This document shows, in pieces, positions 8,980-17,934 of a DNA stretch of 64,000 nucleotides. The notes beneath the pieces are model-generated. The model did no database searches, was not told the origin of the DNA, and saw nothing but the letters and a program-made list of their open reading frames with translations. The DNA is taken from positions 135,428-199,427 of the forward strand of contig DAOLDB010000001.1 in assembly GCA_035327565.1 (NCBI GenBank), given 5' to 3'. Both the position numbers and the translations under genes were made by a program. How positions within the stretch are numbered: the stretch's first letter is position 1; every line of letters begins with the position of its first letter. This stretch comes from JABDLO01 sp035327565. GTDB lineage: Bacteria > Bacteroidota > Bacteroidia > Chitinophagales > Saprospiraceae.

Positions 8980-9740
8980 TTGCCAAAATATATTTGTATG
9001 GTCTCGTCCTTATTTAAATTGTACATAGTGGACGCTTTTCCCATGTTGACTGCAATTTCCATATATCCCGCACTATTGAACAGACTCAAAGTCTCTCCCA
9101 TCTCAACATCACCGTAATGTTTGCTGATAGTTTGTATCGGATCCGTTTGTTTATAGTATATAGAAAATGGCCGGTTATTTCTGACTTTCTCAAAAAGCTC
9201 TTTTTTCAAATTTACAATCACATTTTCATAGTGATCAATGTGAATAATGGTTGCCCTGATCTGGTTGGAAGTAATCACAGGCTGAATTCCCATCTTCCTG
9301 GTCAAATCACTGATGTGTGTGCCCAATCTCGTTAAATCCCGGTCATTAACAATGACATCTATGGCTTTGGAATAAATGTTTGTAAGTGATTCTCCATTTG
9401 AAGCCACCTGAAATACTTCATCTTCTGATAAATCTTCGAATATCAATGAATAAACCCCATTATTTGGTCCGATAAAATATTGATCATTCCTACTGAAAAC
9501 AATAAACTCCGCCGGATTTGTATAGTAGTTGTACACACTTACTATATGGATAGTACCCTGTGGAAATTTAGGATATGAAGCTGAGAGAAAAAAAGCTGCT
9601 TGAACAATATCATAACTTTCTATTTCATGACTGATATCCACAAAAAGGGTAGCCGGTTGCTCTTTTAATATTGAACCTTTCAATTCTGCTACATAATAGT
9701 CTGTCGTGCCATAATCTGTAGTGAGTGTAATAATTTGCAT
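8976..9740 (-). CDS. SAM hydroxide adenosyltransferase (DUF62 family)
   Basis: A 254-residue protein of the DUF62/SAM-dependent halogenase-like family. The N-terminal block ITLTTDYGTTDYYVAELKG, the VDISHEI turn and YFIGPNNGVYS are family hallmarks. Most bacterial members hydrolyse S-adenosyl-L-methionine to adenosine and methionine, while a few are fluorinases or chlorinases. The halogenases have an additional loop that I do not see here, and the length fits the hydroxide adenosyltransferases, so hydrolase is the better call. It should be cytoplasmic. The downstream ABM gene overlaps by 4 bases. The first base is the ATG immediately before CAAATTATT. A TATTTTGC promoter-like string lies about 35 bases upstream but is one base short of consensus. 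Confidence 0.85.
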   Translation of the reverse strand: MQIITLTTDYGTTDYYVAELKGSILKEQPATLFVDISHEIESYDIVQAAFFLSASYPKFPQGTIHIVSVYNYYTNPAEFIVFSRNDQYFIGPNNGVYSLIFEDLSEDEVFQVASNGESLTNIYSKAIDVIVNDRDLTRLGTHISDLTRKMGIQPVITSNQIRATIIHIDHYENVIVNLKKELFEKVRNNRPFSIYYKQTDPIQTISKHYGDVEMGETLSLFNSAGYMEIAVNMGKASTMYNLNKDETIQIYFGK

Positions 9741-9883
9741 AATGCAGCCGATCAGTAATTTTATAGCAAAATAAATGATAAAAATGATTAATGTGTATGA
9801 AATTTGGAAAATTCAAATCCAGGCTGAATCTTTTATAAAGTTAAAAGTCAATTTTTCATCTCAATACTGAAACACAAGAGACA

Positions 9884-10594
9884 CTAACTTTTCCTTTTCT
9901 GCCTGATATGATTTTTTGCAAATCTGTGGGTTTTTAACGAAATCTGAAAATCGATGATCTTATCCAATGTCTTTCTTGCCATCCATACAGCAAACATCGA
10001 AAAGGGAATAGCCGCAAGGATGTCAACTGTGTAATGAACATGTTGAAGGAGGAGTAGAAATGCAACGATACCGGTTGAAATCAACAAAAATATCTTCATC
10101 TTTCTATTTTCAACGATTAAAGCAAGGGAAAAAATACTGGCAGTATGACCGGAAAAAAACAAGTCCCTGGTAATCACATCCCCATGGTAAAATGTATATT
10201 CCAAAAAAGGATCTCTGAGAGGAATGATACCATCGGGAGGCTCTAATGGAAGGCAAAACATAGTCATCATTCGCATAATTACAATAAAAATTGTTGTGAG
10301 AATAACCCATTGAGCCTTGTGAGGGGATTTGAAAGCATTTCCAATCCCCAGCACCATTGCAGCATAAGTTACGCCAAACAGGTAATAGCTTACATCCATC
10401 GGATTAATATACTTTAGAAGCCAGTCATCAATTATATGACCATCCTGGACTTCTGCATACATAAGAAAAACTGTATTGACTGCCAACACAAGTAATGCGA
10501 TTAAAAGCAAAGTGAAAAAAGTTACAACATTCAGGTTGTCCTCAAAGAATAATCTCCACTTCATCTGACTGAGTGGCTTCGATGTTAGCGTCAT
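9884..10594 (-). CDS. Membrane PAP2-type phosphatase / sphingomyelin-synthase-like protein
   Basis: A 236-residue integral membrane protein with about six hydrophobic segments. The PAP2 phosphatase motifs are present in reduced form: LFFSGHTASIFSLA (the C2 Ser-Gly-His) and HVHYTVDILAAIP (the C3 His with downstream Asp). This H-Y-T-x-D form is typical of the PAP2_C/sphingomyelin-synthase-like subgroup, which hydrolyses or transfers lipid phosphate head groups. The usual N-terminal K-x6-R-P motif is not evident, which also points to that subgroup. The substrate is probably a membrane phospholipid or isoprenoid phosphate (inference). It is transcribed away from the SNF2 gene with 230 bases between them. 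Confidence 0.7.
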   Translation of the reverse strand: MTLTSKPLSQMKWRLFFEDNLNVVTFFTLLLIALLVLAVNTVFLMYAEVQDGHIIDDWLLKYINPMDVSYYLFGVTYAAMVLGIGNAFKSPHKAQWVILTTIFIVIMRMMTMFCLPLEPPDGIIPLRDPFLEYTFYHGDVITRDLFFSGHTASIFSLALIVENRKMKIFLLISTGIVAFLLLLQHVHYTVDILAAIPFSMFAVWMARKTLDKIIDFQISLKTHRFAKNHIRQKRKS

Positions 10595-10727
10595 GCAGCT
10601 ATTCTTTAAAAAAAAGTATGTAAAATTAGTACAAGAACTTTTAGGTTAGATACATTTTGAAGTCATTTTTTTAGGCTTCAATTCATTTAATTTTAGGGGG
10701 GTGATTTGACAAAATCTGACAGATATG

Positions 10728-10742
10728 CATAACTAAGTTATG
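10728..10742. promoter_or_regulatory. Perfect palindrome between divergent genes
   Basis: CATAACT-A-AGTTATG is a perfect inverted repeat with 7-base arms and one central base. It sits midway between the divergent PAP2-like and SNF2 genes and about 45 bases upstream of the putative SNF2 -7 element. It has the size of a dimeric regulator site. No regulator is identified and the function is inferred from position only. Confidence 0.3.
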
Positions 10743-10785
10743 ACATTTTTTATTATGAATAAGAAGTATACAAAAAGGGTTAAAT

Positions 10786-10793
10786 TAATTTTG
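10786..10793 (+). promoter_or_regulatory. Putative -7 promoter element for the SNF2 gene
   Basis: TAATTTTG, followed by C, matches the Bacteroidota -7 consensus TAnnTTTG. It lies 31 bases before the ATG at 10825, which would give a leader of roughly 25 bases. A clear -33 TTTG at the right distance is not seen. Confidence 0.4.
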
Positions 10794-10824
10794 CCATTTT
10801 CATCGCAGAAAATTTAAAAGTCAG

Positions 10825-13743
10825 ATGGATTACCTGATTGTATATTCTTTTACAACTATGGATGAATGGCCCAATAGATTCTTCCCGGCTTCAGGAATCG
10901 TCGGGGCAGCAAATGGTGTCTTAATAAAATTTGAAAAAAATGCGTTGCCTGAAATCATAGAAAGTTATGGTTTGCATTTTACTGGTACATCACATGAGAA
11001 GCTGTTTGAAATCATCAAAGAGCTTTCCGGAGGAGAACTTATAAAAAAATATAATGGACCGGGCATCAGTAGAAAAACAATTTCCGAACTGTATTCTGAT
11101 CGGGCCATCAGACATGTAATTGAACAAAAAATGGATCGGTTAATGGACAGGTTTTTACTTTACATTATAAAGGAAAACCTCCCATTGTTATCCGGGTTTC
11201 CCAGGCAAACTTTACTTGATCCCTTACGATTGCATTATATTTCCGAAGAGGTTCAACCTGAATTATTTTTCAAAAAGAATGAAAATGGAATGACTTATCA
11301 GATCAAACTCCATTTTCAAAATTCCACTTTTTATCCGGTAGAAAAAAAAATAAAAATGTTATCCAATCAGCCGGGTTGGGTTATTATGGACAATAAGCTG
11401 TTAAAACTGAGTTCCATCAATGGTAAAAAGTTATTGCCTTTCATTAAAAAGAAATCGGTTGACATTCAGGAACACATGTTAAAAGAATACTTCAGGTCAT
11501 TCATCCTCGATATGCTGGCTAAAGTCGATGTAGAAATTGAAGGATTTGAAGTAGAAACCAAAACGCCTCATCCTATCCCATCCATCCGCTTCATCGAAGA
11601 TGTCATGCAGGATCGGTATCTTGTAGAAATATTCTCAAACTATTCCAATGCCCGTTTTATCTACGGTGAAAAAGCACAAAGAAGGGTAAAGCTTGAGTTT
11701 GATGATAAAATTCAAGTAAAACAAATACTCAGAAATCCAGAAGAAGAGAAGAAATATGCCGAAAAGCTTTTGCAAATGGGCTTGGAACTTACTCCAACTT
11801 ATCGATTTTACCTGCCTGATGGAATCAAAAAATACGATATCATTCAATGGGTAATAACCAAAAAAGATCAATTGGAAAGAGAAGGATTTACAATTGTAGA
11901 CCCGGAAATTCTGCATCATACCGCCCTCATGGATACACCGGATGTTACCCTGGAATATAAAGAAGAAAAGGATTGGTTTGATTTAAAAATGTGGATCATT
12001 ATAGGAGAGAAAAGATTTCCGTTTTCAAACATAATATCCCATATCAGAAATGAAATCAGAGAATTCCAATTGGATGACCAACATGTTTTTATAATCCCTG
12101 AAGTCTGGTTTTCCAAATATAAAATGTTGTCGACTTTTACAACTTCTCGTGACAACCAATTAAGAATTAAAAAAAGTAATTATCCCATACTCAAGGAATT
12201 GGAAATTGAACTAGCCAACCAAAAAAGTTATGAAATTGGCCTGGAAGAAATTGAATCCTTTCAATTGTCAAACTACTTGAAAGCTGATCTGAGACCCTAC
12301 CAACTGGAAGGTGTGCAGTGGATGGTAAAACACTTTTCCAAGAAACTCGGAGTTTGCCTGGCAGATGATATGGGTTTAGGAAAGACCCTCCAAACTATAG
12401 CCTGCATTCTTTACCTCAAGGAAAAGAAATCGCCTTTGATGTCTAAGGAAAAGCCAAAAACTGTTCAACTTTCACTTTTTAATACCAATATCAGCAATCA
12501 TGAATTTATTAATCATTTTACAGCATTGATAGTAGTTCCGGCATCACTGATGTACAATTGGGTAACAGAAATAGACACTTTCAGCCCCCATCTTAAAACC
12601 GGTTGTATGACGATTTCAGTCAATGAAAAACCAAATACATGGATGCAAGACTATGATGTGGTTTTAGTCACCTATCAAAAATTGTTACGTAATATTCATT
12701 ATTTTCAGCAATACGAATTTGATCTGATCGTGTTGGATGAAAGTCAAACCATTAAAAATCGACAATCCGCTACATTCAAGGCTATAAAAAGTTTAAAAAC
12801 GGTTCACAAGTTGAGTTTGAGTGGAACTCCGGTTGAAAACTCTCTTTCTGATTTATGGTCCCAGATGGAGTTTATCAATCCGGGAATGTTGGGATCCTAT
12901 CCTTTCTTTAAAGAAAAGTATCAATCACCTATAGAAAGGGATAAAAATGAGGATGCCCTGGAAAGTTTGAATAAATTGGTGGCTCCTTTTATTCTCAGGA
13001 GAACCCGCGAAGAAGTATTGCCAGACCTGCCTGATGCATCCGAACAAATAATTCTTTGTGACATGCCTGAAGACCAATATAATTACTATGAGAAAGAAAA
13101 GTCAGCGGCAAGAAATTACCTGCTTGGATTGGATGAACAGGATCAGACTTTTTCTTTTCACGTATTCAGTACCCTTACACGGTTGAGACAAATTGCCAAT
13201 CACCCGCATCTGATTCATCCTGACTTTAAGGGAAGTACAGGGAAAATCCCTATGGTAATGGATTACTTATCCACTCTGGTAAAAGCGGGTAAAAAAGTAT
13301 TAATATTCAGTTCATTTACACAATTGTTAGATTTGCTGAAATCTCAGATAGAAGAAGAAAAATGGGGTTACCTCACCTTAACAGGTAAGGATAGCAAGTT
13401 GACCCGGAAGAGAAGCATAGATACATTTCAGAAAGATCCCACCTATTCCCTTTTCCTGATCTCGTTAAAAGCAGGAGGCACAGGTCTTAACCTGACCGCA
13501 GCATCCTATGTGATCATTTTGGATCCGTGGTGGAATCCTTTCGCAGAAAAACAAGCCATCGCCAGAGCCCACCGTATAGGACAAAGTGAAAAAGTATTTG
13601 TTCAGCGCTTCATTTCTGCTAAAAGCATTGAAGAAAAAATTCAAAAACTCCAACAAACGAAAAATATGCTGGCAGAACAAATTTTAAACAGAGAAGAAAA
13701 ATTAAAAGTATCACATGAGGACATCAAAACGCTTTTAGCATAA
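10825..13743 (+). CDS. SNF2-family DEAD/DEAH helicase-like ATPase
   Basis: A 972-residue protein with a C-terminal Swi2/Snf2 ATPase of about 480 residues. Motif I is ADDMGLGKTLQT (about 515), motif II LDESQ (about 637; the usual DEAH/DESH reads DESQ), motif III SGTPVENSLSDLWSQMEF, motif V KAGGTGLNLTAASYVI, and motif VI QAIARAHRIGQ (about 915). The N-terminal 480 residues are a less conserved bacterial SNF2-associated region. I see no Cys/His SWIM zinc finger, although many bacterial relatives have one. Such proteins translocate on double-stranded DNA and remodel protein-DNA complexes; the bacterial RapA group recycles RNA polymerase. The specific target here is unknown. The gene stands alone and ends 12 bases from a convergent amidohydrolase gene. 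Confidence 0.92.
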   Translation: MDYLIVYSFTTMDEWPNRFFPASGIVGAANGVLIKFEKNALPEIIESYGLHFTGTSHEKLFEIIKELSGGELIKKYNGPGISRKTISELYSDRAIRHVIEQKMDRLMDRFLLYIIKENLPLLSGFPRQTLLDPLRLHYISEEVQPELFFKKNENGMTYQIKLHFQNSTFYPVEKKIKMLSNQPGWVIMDNKLLKLSSINGKKLLPFIKKKSVDIQEHMLKEYFRSFILDMLAKVDVEIEGFEVETKTPHPIPSIRFIEDVMQDRYLVEIFSNYSNARFIYGEKAQRRVKLEFDDKIQVKQILRNPEEEKKYAEKLLQMGLELTPTYRFYLPDGIKKYDIIQWVITKKDQLEREGFTIVDPEILHHTALMDTPDVTLEYKEEKDWFDLKMWIIIGEKRFPFSNIISHIRNEIREFQLDDQHVFIIPEVWFSKYKMLSTFTTSRDNQLRIKKSNYPILKELEIELANQKSYEIGLEEIESFQLSNYLKADLRPYQLEGVQWMVKHFSKKLGVCLADDMGLGKTLQTIACILYLKEKKSPLMSKEKPKTVQLSLFNTNISNHEFINHFTALIVVPASLMYNWVTEIDTFSPHLKTGCMTISVNEKPNTWMQDYDVVLVTYQKLLRNIHYFQQYEFDLIVLDESQTIKNRQSATFKAIKSLKTVHKLSLSGTPVENSLSDLWSQMEFINPGMLGSYPFFKEKYQSPIERDKNEDALESLNKLVAPFILRRTREEVLPDLPDASEQIILCDMPEDQYNYYEKEKSAARNYLLGLDEQDQTFSFHVFSTLTRLRQIANHPHLIHPDFKGSTGKIPMVMDYLSTLVKAGKKVLIFSSFTQLLDLLKSQIEEEKWGYLTLTGKDSKLTRKRSIDTFQKDPTYSLFLISLKAGGTGLNLTAASYVIILDPWWNPFAEKQAIARAHRIGQSEKVFVQRFISAKSIEEKIQKLQQTKNMLAEQILNREEKLKVSHEDIKTLLA

Positions 13744-13755
13744 ATCGATCGATGC

Positions 13756-14883
13756 TTATTCAGTCATTTCATTTATCAAAATATGGAAAAATAAGTCTGC
13801 GCCGGTTTCTATTAATTCGTCAGGAAAATCAAATTTACCTGAGTGTAAAGGAGCACATTTTTCTCCGGAACCTATGCAAAACATCGCACCGCGTATGCGT
13901 TGTGTAAATAATCCAAAATCTTCCCCCCATGGGTTGGGTTTATCCAATTCATGAAATGTCAATCCTGCTTCATGAGTTGATTTTCTAATAATTTGAACGG
14001 CACTCAAGTCATTCTTCACTGCTCCGAAAGGATGAGTCCATTCCAGTTCACATTTCATGTTTTGAATCGAATGAACCTCATTTACCCAAAAATTAATTTT
14101 ACTCTTGATTTCTTCCAACACACTTGAAGACCATGACCGGATGGTGTAATGCAATTCGCCCTGATCGGGAGAAATTCCATAGTCTTTATCTCCCAAGCGG
14201 ATATGCACCGGTGTGATCAGGACGAAGTCCATCTTATCTTTATCCGCGCTGGAAAGTGACATGACTTTTTCATTCAATTGAATCATTGCAAATAGCGGAT
14301 TAAGTCCTTTTTCCGGTTCTGAGGCGTGGGCTACTATTCCTTTGAATCGGATAGCCACACTGATAACCCACGGTGTAAATAACTCTGGTTTTGAAAATAT
14401 TTCACCCATTGGTAATCCAGGAACATTATGCAATGCATATATTACATCAGGGAATACATGCTGAAAATCCGAATCCTCCAATACCCATTGTGCTCCTTCT
14501 CCCGTTTCCTCTGCAGGTTGAAACAATAGAATGACTTTTCCCTTTCTGAATCTGTATTGAACGATCTTTGAAGCCAATCGCAATAAAATAACCATGTGGC
14601 CATCATGTCCACATTGATGGCTGACCCCTTTGATCAGGGACTCATGATTGCAATGGGTATCTTCATTAATGGGCAATGCATCCAATTCCGCCCTGAACAT
14701 CACAGTCTTTCCTTTCAGCCCGCTGTCAATAATTGCGGCAACACCTGTTTTACCAATAGGGCTGATGATTGTATCGACATGAAGTTGCTTCAAGGCCGAT
14801 TGTACCCGCTCAGAGGTTTGATATTCCTGACCCGACAGTTCCGGGTGCCTATGCAATTCCTTTCTGAACGCTATAAAATCCAT
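13756..14883 (-). CDS. M20D family amidohydrolase
   Basis: A 375-residue metal-dependent amidohydrolase of peptidase family M20D (hippurate hydrolase, N-acyl-amino-acid and IAA-amino-acid hydrolase group). Visible motifs are HRHPELSGQEYQT at the N-terminus, QCGHDGHMVILL (first metal ligands, with Asp bridging), QPAEETGEGA (the Glu-Glu general base and ligand) and ALHNVPGLPMGE. A dimerisation domain occupies about residues 170-290. No signal peptide, so cytoplasmic. These enzymes deacylate N-acyl amino acids or dipeptide-like amides; the substrate cannot be read from sequence. Divergent from the porin operon; the two share a 230-base intergenic region. Confidence 0.88.
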   Translation of the reverse strand: MDFIAFRKELHRHPELSGQEYQTSERVQSALKQLHVDTIISPIGKTGVAAIIDSGLKGKTVMFRAELDALPINEDTHCNHESLIKGVSHQCGHDGHMVILLRLASKIVQYRFRKGKVILLFQPAEETGEGAQWVLEDSDFQHVFPDVIYALHNVPGLPMGEIFSKPELFTPWVISVAIRFKGIVAHASEPEKGLNPLFAMIQLNEKVMSLSSADKDKMDFVLITPVHIRLGDKDYGISPDQGELHYTIRSWSSSVLEEIKSKINFWVNEVHSIQNMKCELEWTHPFGAVKNDLSAVQIIRKSTHEAGLTFHELDKPNPWGEDFGLFTQRIRGAMFCIGSGEKCAPLHSGKFDFPDELIETGADLFFHILINEMTE

Positions 14884-14977
14884 TTCAGACCAATTTTATT
14901 TTTGTGAAAAGGGCAATTAGTTTTTTAAATTATTCCTTATGTAACATTCATCACCCGGCACATCATTTGACCTCATT

Positions 14978-14985
14978 TACCTTTG
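14978..14985 (+). promoter_or_regulatory. Putative -7 promoter element for the porin/YeeE operon
   Basis: TACCTTTG, followed by C, fits the Bacteroidota -7 consensus TAnnTTTG, predicting transcription from about 14991 with a leader of roughly 120 bases. It overlaps the left arm of a small inverted repeat, TTACCTTT (14977-14984) with AAAGGTAA (14992-14999), which is followed by nine T at 15001. That repeat looks like a terminator, but no upstream plus-strand gene needs one. Confidence 0.4.
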
Positions 14986-15063
14986 CGGGAAAAAGGTAAG
15001 TTTTTTTTTATTTATCAGCAATTGTGGGATCATTTATATCCAATAGAATATTGGAACGACCTG

Positions 15064-15079
15064 TGTTACTTTGCTAACA
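15064..15079. promoter_or_regulatory. Crp/Fnr-like palindrome upstream of the porin gene
   Basis: TGTTA-N6-TAACA, a perfect inverted repeat with six central bases, ends 34 bases before the ATG of the OprD-like porin. The geometry (5-6-5) is that of Crp/Fnr-family sites. A related site, TGTAA-N6-TTACA, lies upstream of the SulP gene at 17935-17956. The regulator is not identified. Confidence 0.35.
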
Positions 15080-15113
15080 ATAGAAGAATTCGATTAACTA
15101 TCTAAGAAAAGGA

Positions 15114-16550
15114 ATGATAAAGAAATCACTTAAACTTCAGTTTTTTGTTCGAAAGACTTTTGAAGTTGGGAGTTTTCTTTTTATGTTCCTTTTTCTACCT
15201 GCTTCATATTTCCTGCTGAATGGCCAGAATCAGGATTCACTGCTTTCTGATCGTAAGTTTTCCGGATTTCATGAATTCTTGAAAGAAGGTGAATGGTCAT
15301 TTCATACAAGAACAATGGCAATGACTACTATCAACAGGAAACCACTTTTGCAATATTCCGCATTGGCTACTGGTGCAGGAATGGGATATTCCAGTCCCGC
15401 GTGGAATGGATTATATTTTGGAGTGAGTGGATATTTTATTTTCAAATTAATGGATCAGAATTTGGGTATTCAGGATCCATTGACCGGCGTTTCAAGTCGC
15501 TATGAAGCTACTCTTTTTGATATGGAAAATCCGGAAAATGCTAAAGACCTTGACCGGCTGGAAGAATTATATGCCGGCTACCGGAGTTCAAAATTTCGAT
15601 TGACTATAGGCAGGCAGATATTATCAACCCCATTTCTGAATAGTCAGGATAACCGAATGCGCCCTAATCTATTTTCAGGATTAAGTACACGATGGTATGC
15701 GGGTCACTGGGAACTCGATATCTCATGGATCACCGGAGTATCGCCCAGGGGTACTGTCCGTTGGTACAGCATGGAAAGTTCTTTAGGCGTGTATCCCTTT
15801 GGCAGGAACACTGATGGCACTGTATCCCTGTATAAAAATAATATTGATAGTAAAGGGTTAGGTATTGCATCCTTGCAAAGAAAAAGTGAAAACTGGAATA
15901 CTCAATGGTTCTATTATTATGCTCACAATCTTTTCCACTTAACCTATGCCGATATTTCAAAAAGCATCCCTTTAAGTCATAATAAAATCTCTGCCGGTTT
16001 GCAGGTTTTCGGTCAATGGCAATCCGGAAGTGGAGGCCACCATGATAGTGCCTATAAATATATACAAGAGGGTGAAAAAACATGGGGTGTCGGAGGACGC
16101 ATTATGGTTGAAAATATGTGCCATCAATGGAGTATAAATGGTTTATACATCCATGACCGTGGGCGATTTCTATTTCCCAGAGAATGGGGAAGGGAAAGGT
16201 TTTGGATTTCATTGCCCCGGGAGAGGATGGAGGGCAATGGAGGATTGTGGGCGCTAACCACGCAATGGAGTCAAACCTTGTTGCATCAAAATATGAATGT
16301 TGTGCTTGGAAGCGGGGTAGCTAAAACCCATGATTTTCAAAATGCCTCTCTAAATAAATATGGGATGCCTTCATGGTTTCACCTGGCTTCACATATTACT
16401 TATGAACTGAAAGGAGCATTCGAGGGTGTGCAATTTGAAAGTTTGCTGGTATACAAAAGAAATCTGGAAAAGCAATCTGTTCCCAATGAATTTGCAATAA
16501 ACCGTATTGATTTATGGCACTTTAGCTTTATTTTTGATTATCAATTTTAA
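15114..16550 (+). CDS. Outer-membrane porin, OprD-like
   Basis: A 478-residue beta-barrel protein. An unusually long N-terminal region carries a hydrophobic stretch (about residues 20-40, FLFMFLFLPASYFLLNGQ) as the export signal. The mature part has alternating-polarity strands throughout and the OprD-type signature GRQILSTPFLNSQDNRM near residues 165-181, typical of the L-x-R-Q-x-x-x-T-P-L-x-N pattern. It ends in an aromatic residue (FDYQF), as outer-membrane barrels do. OprD-family porins pass small anionic solutes. The next gene follows after 11 bases and encodes a YeeE-type sulfur transporter, so the likely cargo is thiosulfate, sulfate or another sulfur oxyanion (inference from context). 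A shorter start inside the first 20 residues cannot be excluded. Confidence 0.72.
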   Translation: MIKKSLKLQFFVRKTFEVGSFLFMFLFLPASYFLLNGQNQDSLLSDRKFSGFHEFLKEGEWSFHTRTMAMTTINRKPLLQYSALATGAGMGYSSPAWNGLYFGVSGYFIFKLMDQNLGIQDPLTGVSSRYEATLFDMENPENAKDLDRLEELYAGYRSSKFRLTIGRQILSTPFLNSQDNRMRPNLFSGLSTRWYAGHWELDISWITGVSPRGTVRWYSMESSLGVYPFGRNTDGTVSLYKNNIDSKGLGIASLQRKSENWNTQWFYYYAHNLFHLTYADISKSIPLSHNKISAGLQVFGQWQSGSGGHHDSAYKYIQEGEKTWGVGGRIMVENMCHQWSINGLYIHDRGRFLFPREWGRERFWISLPRERMEGNGGLWALTTQWSQTLLHQNMNVVLGSGVAKTHDFQNASLNKYGMPSWFHLASHITYELKGAFEGVQFESLLVYKRNLEKQSVPNEFAINRIDLWHFSFIFDYQF

Positions 16551-16561
16551 AAACCTTTATT

Positions 16562-17134
16562 ATGATTGAATGGATTTCACAACCCTGGCCCTGGTATGTA
16601 GCAGGGCCTTTAATTGGTCTAACAGTACCATTATTGCTTATCTTAGGCAACAAATCTTTTGGAATTTCAGCCAATTTAAGGCACATATGTGCAGCATGTA
16701 TACCTTCCAATATTCCTTTTTTTAAATACAACTGGAAAAGGGAATCATGGAATTTATTTTTTGCAGCTGGAATTCTATTAGGAGGATTGATCGCAGTACA
16801 ATTTCTTTCTTCCTCTGAACCTTTGCAATTGTCTGAAAACACGCAATCTGACCTTGCCGCACTGGGTGTCACTTTTGAAGGAGGTCTTATGCCTGCTGAA
16901 ATTTTTAGCTGGGATCAAATATTCACCCTGCGTGGATTGATTTTTTTTGTAATGGGAGGATTTTTGGTAGGTTTTGGAACCCGTTATGCAGGAGGCTGTA
17001 CCTCCGGTCATGCCATTATGGGTATCAGTAATTTACAGTGGCCATCATTACTATCTACTTGCTGCTTTATGGCAGGCGGATTTCTGATGACTCATCTATT
17101 GTTGCCAGTTATTCTCAAATTAACAGGATTTTAA
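16562..17134 (+). CDS. YeeE/YedE family sulfur transporter, first half
   Basis: A 190-residue membrane protein with about four to five transmembrane segments and the YeeE/YedE (Sulf_transp) signature GTRYAGGCTSGHAIMG. The Gly-Gly-Cys-Thr-Ser-Gly-His loop places the conserved Cys in the pore; in characterised YeeE proteins such cysteines relay thiosulfate across the inner membrane. Full-length YeeE has two such halves in one chain. Here the second half is the next gene, so the pair probably assembles into one transporter. It lies 11 bases after the porin gene and 14 bases before its partner, a clear operon. Confidence 0.85.
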   Translation: MIEWISQPWPWYVAGPLIGLTVPLLLILGNKSFGISANLRHICAACIPSNIPFFKYNWKRESWNLFFAAGILLGGLIAVQFLSSSEPLQLSENTQSDLAALGVTFEGGLMPAEIFSWDQIFTLRGLIFFVMGGFLVGFGTRYAGGCTSGHAIMGISNLQWPSLLSTCCFMAGGFLMTHLLLPVILKLTGF

Positions 17135-17148
17135 AAATATTAAGAAAT

Positions 17149-17667
17149 ATGAACACAAAAAAAATACAACCGGATATTGTTGATGAATTTCAACCCAAAT
17201 CCATATTACCTGAGGAATGCGAGGCACCCAATCTTCAGGAAGAAAATGAAGGATTTCTATCCTTGCTTCAATATCTTCTTGTAGGAATTATTTTCGGAAT
17301 AGTTTTCGTAAAATCAGAGGTAATATCTTGGTTCAGAATTCAGGAGATGTTCAGGTTCCAATCTTTTCATATGTATGGAATCATTGGCTCCGCAGTGGTA
17401 ACGGGTATCATTTCAATTTTGATCATTAAGAAATTCAAGATTAAAACAGTCAAAAAAGAGACCATAAAAATTGCAGGCAAAGAATTTCGTAAAGGGCAAG
17501 TCATCGGCGGATTGATTTTTGGCATGGGTTGGGCCATTACCGGAGCATGTCCCGGACCATTATTTGCGCAAATTGGGAGTGGTTTTACAGTAGTAGCCAT
17601 AACCCTTGTCAGCGCCATTGCCGGTACATGGGTATATGGCAGGTTTCAAAAGCATTTACCTAATTGA
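17149..17667 (+). CDS. YeeE/YedE family sulfur transporter, second half (DUF6691-like)
   Basis: A 172-residue membrane protein and partner of the preceding gene. After a polar N-terminus of about 35 residues come four transmembrane segments and the second-half signature GMGWAITGACPGPLFAQIG, whose Gly-Ala-Cys-Pro-Gly-Pro loop mirrors the Gly-Gly-Cys loop of the first half. The start is ATG 17149 (MNTKKIQPD). The frame is open upstream to 17038, but that part lies inside the previous gene in another frame. Two-gene YeeE/YedE pairs like this are common in Proteobacteria and Bacteroidota and are usually tied to thiosulfate or other reduced-sulfur uptake. The exact substrate is inferred. Confidence 0.82.
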   Translation: MNTKKIQPDIVDEFQPKSILPEECEAPNLQEENEGFLSLLQYLLVGIIFGIVFVKSEVISWFRIQEMFRFQSFHMYGIIGSAVVTGIISILIIKKFKIKTVKKETIKIAGKEFRKGQVIGGLIFGMGWAITGACPGPLFAQIGSGFTVVAITLVSAIAGTWVYGRFQKHLPN

Positions 17668-17934
17668 TGAATATGTATCCCTCATAAAAGGTATTCCAAG
17701 TAATTGTTGCTTCCCTAACCAGGCAGAATGATATTCAACCTGAATGGTTTGAGTTGAGAATATTTCTTGTTCATCGTTTTTGTTCAACAGAATAAGTAAA
17801 TGTAAATCTGGTAAATATACACTGGTGGATTTTAATATCTACCTGACAGGTTCTTAGTTGACAGTAATATTTAATAGTTGTACATTTATTGAAAATCTGT
17901 TGTTGACCCAAGGTTTACATTTTAATTTGACAAA

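Noticed and set aside
8976..9740. Fluorinase or chlorinase instead of SAM hydrolase
   Set aside because: Family membership is clear, but the extra loop of the halogenases is not seen and no halometabolite genes are nearby.
14977..15009. Hairpin TTACCTTT/AAAGGTAA followed by nine T, resembling a terminator
   Set aside because: No plus-strand gene ends upstream, and the left arm coincides with a consensus -7 promoter element. It is more likely a promoter with a chance inverted repeat than an attenuator, although attenuation is not excluded.
17038..17148. Longer N-terminus for the second YeeE/YedE gene
   Set aside because: The extra codons lie inside the preceding gene and encode no family sequence; ATG 17149 follows the upstream stop by 14 bases and gives the normal length.
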